The position numbers and the translations under genes were made by a program. DNA of 64,000 nt. Origin: Cymodocea nodosa (taxonomy: Eukaryota > Streptophyta > Magnoliopsida > Alismatales > Cymodoceaceae). Under the pieces are notes generated by a model. The model searched no databases. It had not been told where the DNA came from and saw only the letters and a program-made list of their open reading frames with translations. This document shows, piece by piece, positions 12,419-24,700 of the stretch. Numbering within the stretch: the first letter of the stretch is position 1; every line of letters starts with the position of its first letter. The stretch lies in NCBI GenBank assembly GCA_036874045.1, contig CM072345.1, positions 14,104,001-14,168,000 of the forward strand, in the 5' to 3' direction.

Positions 12419-12747
12419 CATCCTCCGTTTCCGTGGTCTTCAGCGCCGGAACCGTCGTCCGTCGACCCGACGGCAACGTGAAGAAATTCCACCTTCATTG
12501 ACGGTCGACCTCCACACGGGCGTCGACGTCACTTGTGTAGTCTGATCTTCGTAAGATCGCATCTCCCCTTCTCCCTTGTCGTCATCGAGATTTTTATTAT
12601 TTCGTCGACTCTGGTTCGGTGTTTCTATCGATTTCATCCGCAATTCTTGAAAATGTAATGGCAGGAACTTTTGGATTGGTGCTATGATATTCGGTATTCG
12701 ATCTTCCACGGTCTTGTACTGAGTTCTGGGAAAGAGAGTCAAAGGGT
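11411..12747. other. Intergenic region and MIP2 promoter / 5' UTR
   Basis: AT-rich DNA with an A-tract near 11491-11513. From about 12300 the sequence turns GC-richer and leads into the MIP2 5' UTR, which contains a CT microsatellite. An ATG at 12671 opens an out-of-frame reading frame overlapping the MIP2 start and may act as an upstream ORF. No TATA box was identified. Confidence 0.45.
12383..12415. repeat. CT microsatellite in the MIP2 leader
   Basis: About 16 uninterrupted CT units. CT/GA tracts are common in plant 5' UTRs and core promoters; it lies about 335 bp before the MIP2 start codon. Confidence 0.9.
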
Positions 12748-15700
12748 ATGGAAGGAATCATGGAAGGAGTGGACGAGGTGCTCTTTGAGACCAAATATCT
12801 TGCCAAGGAAAGGGAGTGTCTCTCGGCTTCTTCTTCGTCTTCTTCCTCTTTTTCTCCACCATCCGTACAGGTGATGCTCCGGTCACCTGATTTTAAGTTG
12901 TCAGTTCCGATTCAATTCAGTTGATGCAAGTCTAATTTCAGTAATGTGGTTTTCAGATCGACAGAGGTGTCAAGAGTGGTCTCCTTTCACTTCTCTCAGT
13001 TGGAGGTATATTCTAAACAAGTGACTTGCTGGAATTATAGAAGATAATGAGTGTAGAGAACTAGTAATATCACATATATAATTGTTGTCTGCCGGAGCTG
13101 GAGTATGGTTGTTGTTGAGATAACTTTTTCTTTGAGGGTTGCATGGTCATGTATTTGTATACGAGAAGGTTGCGTTGTTATGCATTTGTACATGACTACC
13201 ATAAACCTTTTCTCTCACGTCTTCACATACAAATTTTGCTTCAATTTGTCTGGACAATTGTTCACTTGATATTGCATATCATGCTTAGCTCACTTATTGT
13301 TTAGGTGATTTCTATATGGTAATAGTTACATAAAATTGGCCTTTGTTGATAGCTAATGATCTGCATGCTGTTTCTTTTAAAGGTCTTTACAAGCTTAGAG
13401 AAAAGTGGACTGAAAATAGACGACCTAGAACTTCCAAGAAAACGACATCTCTTTTTATATCTCCCAATGGAGAACATATTGCCGTAGCATCCAAGAATCA
13501 GATAATAATTTTGCAGGAGGAGGATGAATATATGACTCCGTGTGGCATCTTTACAAGTATAGTGCTCTTGATTGTATGAAAAATGTTTTTCCTAATTTGA
13601 TACTTTCAAGATTTATCTGTTTATTTCATGTTTTTCTGTACTTTGATTCTGTTGTAATAGTGCCATGTTCAATGTTCATCAGTCAATTTGGTAGAATATG
13701 GAATTCCATTATCCTTGTGTCTTAATTCTTGTATGTCTTGTTTGACTTTGGTACCTAGAATAAAACCACCTTCTGTTGCAATTCCTGCAAACATATATAA
13801 TGTAGTATGGCCACCATTGCCATTTTTCTTGATGCAGATGCTACTGCTACCGGTCACTTTAAAACTAATCCTGCAGTTAGCTTTTATAGAAATTTCATTG
13901 CTGGTTGTAATGAATCTACCAAGATTATGGTTTTTTGTGTGTTTAGTTAGGATTCTTTGCATATATATGACAGTGTAATCTTCAACATCCCTTGTAACAG
14001 CCAGTTAGACAATCTCATTTCTTCAGCATTCCCTATCGTAGTTTTTTTGGGCAACATCCTGGCTGGTGCCAAGACACCATTCAAGGCTGAGGTGCCTAGA
14101 CATCCTGAGTTGATTTTTTTTCCCTATGATTATTTTTTAATCTTCGATCATCAAATAACATCCATTGATGAGTATTATTTACCTTTTTCTTAGTTATTTC
14201 TATTTGCTACCGAATATTTGATTTAGTGCTGTTAAGATTGTTGCTTTATTATCAAGGATAAGGACTCTCATCATAAAATAAGCAATCTTTGTTCCCATGT
14301 AACTTTGAGTAGCAATCTTGGACAGAAAATTGTCATTTGAAGGACTCACCCCAGATAACAGTGTCTACTTCATGGTCCTTAAGCAGCACCTTAGACGGAA
14401 GAAGATGCAACAGATTTAGCAACTCTGGAAGTTCCTCATCTTTCACATTTCTCCTAAGGCTTAAATCCCATCCATTCCCTGCATTATTTTGCTTTGCTCC
14501 ACCCTTGATAACTGCCATTGGGGAATTGGAAAGCTATGTCATTCTTGGAAAACCTCACTCATTGCCCATCCATTGAAGCAATTTTCCACCTTGAAGAATG
14601 CCCTTGAGCCAAATACCACCACGAAAATGTGTTTGCCCCATAAATTCCCAGAGCTGTAGTAAACCCTTTCAGAAATGGGATGTATGTGCATTTGCCTTTT
14701 TGGTTCCCCTGACATTTGTTGCTTGGTCGTATTTGTTGTTCAGTACAATGACCCATAGGGAGTTCTCATTTAGCAACCATTGCCACCAAGACTGTTGTTA
14801 TTATTGACATTGTTATTGTTATTTATTATTCAATTTATTGTTTTTTGAAAGTTAACTGGATGGATCCCAATGATAAATAAGGTTCATACATGAAATTTCA
14901 AAAAAAAAAGGGATTGATGAGACACTGAATCCAAGGAATAAGGAAAAATTACAATTCAAATGTTTAGCACCCTATTCCACAAGTTAAAAGGACCCATCCC
15001 AAGTGTAATCCTATCATCAACAGTTTTGTCATCCTGTTCAAGTACCAAAACCATTTCTAATCAGCCAGATGACCAGAAAAAAAGTGCATTTTGTGTTTAA
15101 CCACTATAAGTTTTCCCTGTATAAGGTCATTCACACCATCCACCATTTAGCCATTGAGAAAAATTGCAGGCTATCTAAGACTACCTTCCTGCTCATAATC
15201 CCAGACAAAGGTTGAAGAATAAGTTCTCCACATCCTTCTCTTTGTCCTTGAAAAAAGGGCACATGAGATCCAGGTCTCTTGGCCATTTGCTTCTTTCTAT
15301 ACACCTTGGTCACCATCCTTTTTGTGCATGAGAATCCATTTGAAAGCTTCCAAATCATCTTACAAAGCTTCCACTTTTCTCTTGGATAATGTCCTCATGG
15401 CAGCAGAATCATCTTACCTGTCAGAGGTGATCTACTCTTCCAAATCATCTTACAAAGCTTCCACTTTTCTCTTGGATAATGCCCTCATGGCAGCTCTGAA
15501 CTAAGATACACTTACAGCATTTGCAGGCCATTGTACCTAGCCTGCATTGCAGCACCCGCCCTGTTTAAAATTTGTTACCTGTGTGAATTCACTGTCTTTT
15601 AAGTTAGATCTAAATGGGAAATGCCAGGAGCATTGATTATTGTCATTCTCATATGTTCACTTCTGTAATAAGAATTATCTGCCAGCATTTGAGTTGCATT

Positions 15701-18700
15701 GTCACTGTTCAGATAATTACCAGCGTGGTTAGGTTGTTATTGTTAATTTTAGAAAATTACATGTTAAGTTATTAGTAGAATAGTATATTTATAAATCAAT
15801 TTAGAAATATCTGTAGTATATAAAAATGGTTTTTTAAATATTTTTTTTACTGGTGGTGTCTAGGCATCATCAAGGTGCCCAAGGCATCTCTGCTCGTCAC
15901 CATCATGCTTTGATGCCATCATAAGTTCATAACTATGCTCCCTTTTGATAATCAACACTATTTTCATTGGCTTTCCGCTTTTATTCATAGTATAAGTTAT
16001 CACAATTATATTATCGTTGAAGATAATTTATAAATTGTATACTTTCATATAAAATATTGGTATTTATTTACAATTGTTAAACACTTAAACTTTAGATTAT
16101 TGATATGTACGAAATATGAGCTTAGTTGAAGTCTGTGACATCAATTCACTAGTTATATAATTTTTATATTTCATCCTCTTTATTCTGTAAAATACGTAAT
16201 ATTTTTCCCAGTTTCTCCTGTTTAACAATTTCAGATTCATTTGCATGATTTTCCTTCCTGAAGTATGATATGTAGTATTAATGTGCTTCAAAAGTTATCT
16301 CTTTCAGCTCACAATTACACTATCGTTGAAGATAATTTATAAATTGTATAATTTCATATAATATATTGGTATTTATTTACAATTGTTAAACACTTAAACT
16401 TTAGATTATTGATATGTACGAAATATGAGCTTAGTTGAAGTCTGTGAAATTAATTCACTAGTTATATAATTTTTATATTTCATCCTCTTTATCAGTAAAA
16501 TACGTAATATTTTTTCCAGCTTCTCCTGTTTAACAATTTCAGATTCATTTGCATGATTTTCCTTTCTGAAGTATGATATGTAGAATTAATGTGCTTCAGG
16601 AGTTCTCTCTTTCAGCTACTACTAGCAGCACTGTGGACATGTTTTCTTATTAGATAAGTTGAATGTTACCATTAACTCTAACAAAGATTTGTGTCTAATC
16701 TATATTGTGTGGTATAAAGGAACTGAATATCACAGGCATAAATAAGCATCAATTTCCTTGATAATAGGTACAGACAAAACAACCATTTTCAAAGGTGGAA
16801 CTTGGTTAGAACCTGCTGGGATACTTGGTGTTGTTGACGACATAGACACACTTTTTATTGTAAATTCAAATGGTGAGATGGTATCAAGGACAACATCAAG
16901 ACAGCTAAAGCTTCCTCTCCCTATTTCTGGCTTGTTTACAGTTGATGATTTTAATGCAGAGCATTCCATGTAAGGTCTATTTCATTAATATGACATGTAT
17001 TTTATGTATAACAACTTTTCATCTTGGTAACTTTGTACATTTTAGTGGCAGTGTGCCATTGAGAGTCTCTTTTGAAATCTCAGATTGTTTATGCAGGAAT
17101 GGTTTTTGCATTGTAGCAGCAGATGGTTCCCTTTATTGTGTTGAAGTCACTCAAGAATCAAGTGCATGCATTTGTTCCAGCTCAACCGTAAAATCAAGAC
17201 CAAAGGAAAGCTCTTATGAGAGTGTTTCATGCTTAGATTTTTGTCATGACATGTCCTTGTTAGTTATGGTTCACAGTTCTAGTCTAGCTACAGGAAGCTC
17301 TGTTCAAAATTCTGGTAAATAGTTTAATTTTGAACTTTTTTGCATTATGTCTAGCTTAAGGCTTAAATGTTTCTTCATCTTAAAGTGTTTTTGGACTGAG
17401 TTATTCATTAGTCTTATATCAGTAAGTTGAGAGAGAAATTCTTTTCCTGAATACTGCTTATGGTTTTTCTGGCAGGATTCTTCTCTATTTGTTTATGGCA
17501 TGTTGCAAAAAACTTAGAGCTAAATTTACTTTTTAGTAGTCCTAGGTTTGAAGGACTATACTCATCACCAAAGAGCCAAGTGGAAATCTTTACAAGTCCA
17601 AAAGTGCTGATCTCACCTGAAGGAAGGCATATTGCGACTCTTGACATGAAAGGGTGGTTGCGTATTTATTATCTCAAACAGAATCCTTATTCTATTTCAA
17701 TGTTTTCTTTTGACAAAAAAAATTGTGTCAAGTTTTCTGATGGTTCCGAACTGGTTGAAGGAAACTTCTTCACAAACATAGTTGATTTTGCTTGGTGGTC
17801 TGATCATTGTCTTATACTTTCAAGGAGTGGTCATGTTGTTATGCTCGATATAAATAATGGTTTAAAGGATATGGAAAATGATCTAGAATTCTCTGTGTCC
17901 TTGCTAGAAAGAGTGAATGGCCGTCAAGGATATGTTTTTGCTTTGGACTGCAGACCAACACAGGAAAACTCAGCTTTGAGTGAGCATAAGGGCACATCTG
18001 AAAATGTCCCTCATGAAAATTATGAAGAAGAACACATTGGTGAATCAAGCTGGAGCTTAATTTCTCTTTCAGCTAAATCTGTAACTGAAATGTATGCTAT
18101 CTTGATCCGGAAGCAACAATATCAAAATGCTTTACAATTTGCCAACCGTTTTCAGCTAAATAAAGATGAAATTTTTAAGGCACAGTGGTTATATAGTGAT
18201 CAAGGCGTTAATGAAGTAAATAAGTATTTGACAAACATTAGCGATCAGAATTTTGTACTTTCAGAATGCCTAAAAGTTGGATCAGCTGAAGATACAGTTA
18301 TAGGTTTGCTTTCTCTTGGTCTTCATATAACTGATCAGTACAAGTTTCTTAGTCTGGAAGATGAAACAGATAGTATAATATGGAGGTACCGAATGATTAG
18401 GCTTCAGTTGGTGCAATACAAGGATCTGTTGGAGACATTTCTGGGGATCAATATGGGCAGGTACAAGTCCTGGATACTAGATTGTTTTTGTAGCTCAGGA
18501 TACATTTTCAGACATTTATAATTGATCATTTGTTCTTGTTGAGTGGTGTTCCATTTAATCAACGCATCATGGTAAAAACTCTAAGGCTGTGTATCTATTG
18601 ACCTTGCCAGTTGTCTCCTTCATAGGAGCCTTGTGCGCTAAGTTACCTCCCCATCTCAAGAAAATATTTCGATACACAGTTTTCTTTCATACCTTCATCC

Positions 18701-21700
18701 AGTGTCGAGTTTCTCACTTAGATGTTTATAGCTTTGTCTATTGCAACATTCTTTAGCTTTGACTTCAACACAAGAAATTTTAGCGATGATAAGACTTAAG
18801 GGTCTATTTGGAAGCACTTCTCCCAAAAACAGATTTAGTCTCACGTTTTAAAAGCTAGCTTTTAGAGCTTGATGTTAGAATCTAGTTTTTAAGAAATAAG
18901 CTCTAAAAGCTTTTAGTTTTTTGGTGACACAAAGCCAAAACAGCTTTTACATTGATGTAGAAAGACAATGTTGTCCCTTTGAAAGTCAACAAGAGGAAAT
19001 GTGTTTCACTATTTATGTAGGCTGAATTTATTTGCATTATTTCTCAATGATAATATAGACGATATTTACACAAATAATTTCTGTAAGAAATATTCATTGT
19101 TTTGTGATGTAGTTAATGACTTGTATATGATTGTCAAGATTAATTTTTATCACAATTACCTAATAGGCTCTTTGATTTTTGGTAAGTATTGTCTTTTCAA
19201 AATTTGATGGCATTTGTTGTAATTATGTCTTGGTTTTATTGTAAATTGAATAAATGAACAAAGACAGAAAGGAGAAAAATTATGATTTGGGAGAAGTGGC
19301 CTTCACACATCTTCTCCCAGAATCCACAACACTATTGTTTTTCTGTGTCCTAAATTACAGCAGATTTTCCTAGAAGTTACATGTTTTGTACTGTTTAAGG
19401 CAGTTCCGGCACTAAGACTGCTTTTGGGAGAAGTTATGCCTCAAAATCTCTCCTGAATGGACCCTATGATTTAAACATTTATATACTTCAATATATCTGC
19501 AAGTCTAAACTAATAGATTAGTTTGAGACTCTCATACACTCTTCTATGTTTTCTGTTTCTCCTTTTTAATCACCCTGATGCTTTTATGACAGTAACACTT
19601 AAATATTTTGTGTACTACTTCTTAACTGCAAGCTTTTCAGATTTTCTGCACAGGAATACAGCAAATTCCGTACATTACCTATTAAGTCGTCTGCCATAGA
19701 TCTGGCAGAAAGTGGGAAAATTGGAGCTTTAGATCTTCTGTTTAGGCGTCATCCATATTCTCTATATGGTAATATTTTGGATATTTTATCTGCCATTCCT
19801 GAAACTGTTCCTGTTCAATCATTCGGGCAACTCCTTCCTGGGGCTTGCCCCCCTAATGTTGTTATTTTGAGAGATGAGGATTGGGTTGAATGTGAAAAGA
19901 TGGTGTCTTTCATGAATGAAACAACAATTGATTTTGAGAACAATTTTTCCACAAAGACAGAAATCATTTTGAAGTGCACCACGGGTTTGGTTTGGCCTTC
20001 AATGGCTGAACTGTCTGAGTGGTACAAAAATAGGGCTAGAGATATTGATAACTTGAGTGGCCAGCTAGACAATTCCCTCTCTTTGATTGACTTTGCCTGT
20101 CACAAGGGTGTGGTTGAGTTGAAACCATTTCACAAAGACATGTCATATTTGCATCAAATTGTTTATTGTAATGATGAAGAAACAAGTTTCTATGTGAGCC
20201 TGACCTCATGGGAAAATTTGTCAGCCTATGAGAAGTTCAAGACGATGCTTAAAGAGGTCAAGGAAGAAAAAATTGTGGCTAGGTTGCAGGAGAAAGCTAT
20301 CCCATTTATGCGTAATCATACTTACTCTATGAAGGATTTAAAACATGCTGTCAGTGGGAGCCAAGAAAATGAACATTCTGGAAGTGTGGAGTCCTTTCTG
20401 GTTTCATGGTTGAAGGAGACTGCTGCCAAGAATGAGATGGGTATATGCTTGATTGTGATAGAGGAAGGATGCAGGAATCTGCACACTGGAGAAACGTTCA
20501 GGGATGAATCTGAAGTGGTCCATACAGCCTTGGAGTGTTTATACTTGTGCACTTTGACAGATTGCTGGAATATGATGTCATCCATATTATCCAAGCTTCC
20601 AAGAAAAACTTCAAAAGAGATCTTAGCCATGCATGGAAATGTTTCAAGTCCAAGGCAAGGTGTTAGAGGTTTTGGATCTCCCATACCTTCTTATTGGGAA
20701 AACCAAAAAAGTAGTTCAGAGATGCCAACCGATTTACAGATCCGGGACAAGGAAGCTTTGCCACAACATTCTGTAGGAAATTTGAAGGGGGCAAAGGCTG
20801 GGTTGATTGAGAACCTAGAGAAGAGGATCAAAATTGCAGAAGGCCATGTTGAAGTGGGGCGACTTTTGGCATACTATCAGGTTTTAGCCTCTTCATCCCA
20901 ATCTTTGGCTCTTGTTCCCATCATATGGTATAGTTATTGTATCAGTCATCAGTTCTATCTTGTTTGTTAAATTTATACTGAATTTAATTTTACAATACTA
21001 CATTATTGAAGATCTAGCAAGACCGTTCTGAATGCTTTGCTTATTTTTTATAATATTAAGAACTATTGTTGTGGTATGCCATAGTTCTTAACGTTGTGTG
21101 TGACCCAGTAACTGTGGGGAAAGTCATTATTCAGAAATTTAGATCATTAACCGCTAATTTGCTATATTTAGGGTTTAGGACCTTCTCTAGTCAAGACAAA
21201 TCACATGTTCATAACCATCTAGCAACTCTGGCTATCAAAGAGTACAAATCTTTATGAATACTTTCTCTTTGCATGTGTTCTTACAGAGCTTTACTTTTAC
21301 TATATGATGTCTATGAGTGGACAGGGCCCATCTATCCAATGGCATATGTTTCCATCTTTCTGATTATGATTTTGACAAACCGTAGTTTATATCTCTCTTT
21401 TTCTAAATAGAAATCATTTTTATCTTGTTAAATTTGGTAGAGATTTCTTTTTGAACATTCATTAGCGGGGGTTTCTGGTATAGAAATTGATGTATCTTTT
21501 AGTATCTTGATCAATAAGGTGTGAGTCATATGCCACAAGTTAATGCCTTTAGTTTTCACTCTCCAGCAAATGTTTTGTAGATTTTGCCTGAAATTTTGGC
21601 CGACTAAAAATGCTTGGGATCATCTTATAGTTATATTGCACTTGACTTTTGTAAAAATTCCAGTCCATGCTGAAAGCATATTAAGCACCAAGGTTAATTG

Positions 21701-24700
21701 AATTTTAGATGCTTAGCTTTCTTGGTTTATGATAGACATAATCAAATAAACATTGGATGGTTGATAAAGGTTTATAAAATATTGAATACTCATGCTTAAT
21801 GTCAAGATTCAAAATTTAGGATGTTTGAAAAAGTGCCATCCCTTCTATAGCTGATTCTTAATTTCTGGATATCAGATAAGAAATGATTTTTTGGTTTGTA
21901 CTTACTTATCACAACAGCAATAGAAGGTTCTTTTGTAACCACTTTATAAGTAAATATAAAGCTAATATTCACTTGTTTGTGTGAGATTCTTAAGGTAGTT
22001 GAATCTACTATAAAATCATCACAATCCTTCCCTGCTTGCAAATTGAAGGTTTCATTCATTTCTAGGTCCCAAAACCAATGAGCTTTTTTCAAGGAGCTCA
22101 TTCTGACGAAAAGAATGTAAAACAACTTATACGCCTTGTTTTGTCAAAATTTAGTCGTCAGCCAGGAAGATCTGATAATGATTGGGCAAATATGTGGAGG
22201 GATTTGCAATGTTTTCAAGAGAGAGCCTTCCCTTTCCTTGATAAAGAATATGTACTTACAGAGTTCTGTAGGGGACTGCTAAAAGCTGGAAAATTATCTC
22301 TTGCAAGGAGCTATCTAAAGGGATCTGGTGATGTTTCTTTAACAACAGAAAAAGCAGAAAATCTTGTTATTCAAGCTGCAAAAGAGTACTTCTTCTCAGC
22401 TTCAAGTCTTTCTTGCTCTGAAGTGAGTACTTCTAATCACTCCCATATGACAATTGTTTTGATGCCTGTTCTACATGAAAAATCTAAGTTTTTACAACAT
22501 CTCTAGCTAGAGTGGCATATTTGCATAATTTTCAAATCGTGTCATTAGCTTTTGTTTTTGAACGTTTCATGTCTATCTATAATTGCATAGGTATTAATGA
22601 AGCATCATCACTTATAAAGTATTCGAATTTTGGAGCACATTGGGTGAGAATGGTAAGATAGCGTATCATAGAATGGACATTTATTCTAGTCATGCATCAT
22701 AAGATTAAGCTAACGGCTGTTGAGAATGTGGGAGATTCAGTGGTTCCTGTATTATTAAAAATTTATTGGCTTCTAATTGTTCCTTTCCTTAAAGTTCTGA
22801 TTTCTACAGTAACATTTTTGGAAATTGTGCAGATATGGAAGGCAAGGGAATGCTTAAATGTATTTCCAAATAGTGAAAGTGTCAAAGCGGAGTCTGATAT
22901 CATTGACGTTCTAACCAATAAACTTCCAACATATGGTGTGACTCTCCTTCCAGTGCAATACAAGCAAATAAGAAATCCCATGGAGATAATTAATACCGTG
23001 ATCACAAGCCGAACTGGGGCTTATGTTGATGTGGATGAGCTCATTGAAATTGCAAAAATGTTGGGACTGAGATCTTCAGATGATATAGCAGCCATCCAAG
23101 AAGCTGTAGCAAGAGAAGCTGCTGTTGCTGGTGATCTCCAGCTTGCTTTTGATCTTTGCCTTGCTTTGGCTAGAAAGGGTCATGGACCTATCTGGGATTT
23201 GGCTTCAGCACTTGCAAGGGGCCCTATCCTTGAAAACATGGACATTACTTCCCGAAGGCAGCTCCTAGGTTTCGCACTTAGCCATTGTGATAGTGAATCT
23301 ATTGGGGAATTATTGCATGCATGGAAAAACATCGATATGCAAATTCATACTGAAAAGTTAACGATGTTGACCACCACAGGTCCTCCAGATTTCTCTGTTC
23401 CAGATATTGGAGATGTACCACCTCATGCACAGAATCTTCAAGAAAATTGTATTGCAAGAGTATCAGTGGAAGGTGATGCAGACAAAGGCAAGAATGCTGA
23501 CATGGAAGTTCATCTTAAAAATAAAGGTAGCCTACTTTCTAAAGTTGTGATGAAGACACCCACTGATGATGGAACCATTTGGGATGATATATTGAGAGAA
23601 AATGGAAAACTTTCTTCGTTTGTTGTTTCTGAACTTCCTTGGTTACTAGAGTTGAATAGCAAAGCAGAATATGGTAAAAAAGCATCTTTTGGAAACAAAT
23701 CTCCAGGAAAATGGTTCATGTCTGTGAGATTGCAAGCAGGTTTGTGCATATTGTCCCAGTTGGCTTTGAACAATTTATCTCCTAGTGACGATTTGATTGC
23801 ATCTATTATCAACTCTGAAATGGAACCCCCTGCTACTAGTGAACATGACATTGTTGGATGCTCATTTCTACTAAATTTTATGGATGCTTTTCATGGTGTA
23901 AAAATTATTGAGGAACAACTCAAAAAAAGGGAAAGTTACCAAGAAGTTCATAGCATCATGAACCTTGGAATGATGTATAGCTCTGTGCAAAGCTCTGCAA
24001 GTGAGTGCTCAAGCCCTAGTGAAAGAAGGATGCTGTTACTTAACAGGTTTCAGCAGAAGGACAAGTCATTTATTGCAGGTGATTTATGGATCTTATATTC
24101 TTATATGCAATTTTCTTTCATGTTTCTTTTGCATATGAAAAATCGTTGAGGTACCTCTTCTGTAAAACTATGTTTATTTTCCAATATGTTGCCTGTTCAA
24201 CATGCCATTGCCCAAGTTCAGCAAGGTTCTGCATAACATCTTTTCATTAGGTTGGTTTCCTGAATTTTTTTTTTTCCTATGGTATGATTAGAATAACATA
24301 TTTCAGTATTCATGATTAGAATAAAGTAGTCATGATTATGTTTTTTGGCACATGATGATCTCACTCACAAGTCACAAGAGACCACAGAAACACTATCTAT
24401 ATGAAAGTAACTAAGATCACCTTGACCTTTTTATGTAAATTATTTCTGATTTACATCCTCGTCTCAATATCTCTCTTTATTTCTCAGATCAATCAACAAA
24501 AATTGATGAAATACAGTCTGCATTCTGGAGAGAATGGAAAATAAAGCTAGAAGAACAAAAAAGGCTTGCTGAGCATGCTAAAGAATTGGAAGGTGTGATT
24601 CCTGGAGTGGACACTTCACGTTTTTTATCAGGGGATATAAGCTACATTGAAGGAGCTATTCTCCAGTTTGTTGATTCAGTAAAGTTGGACAAAAAGCACG

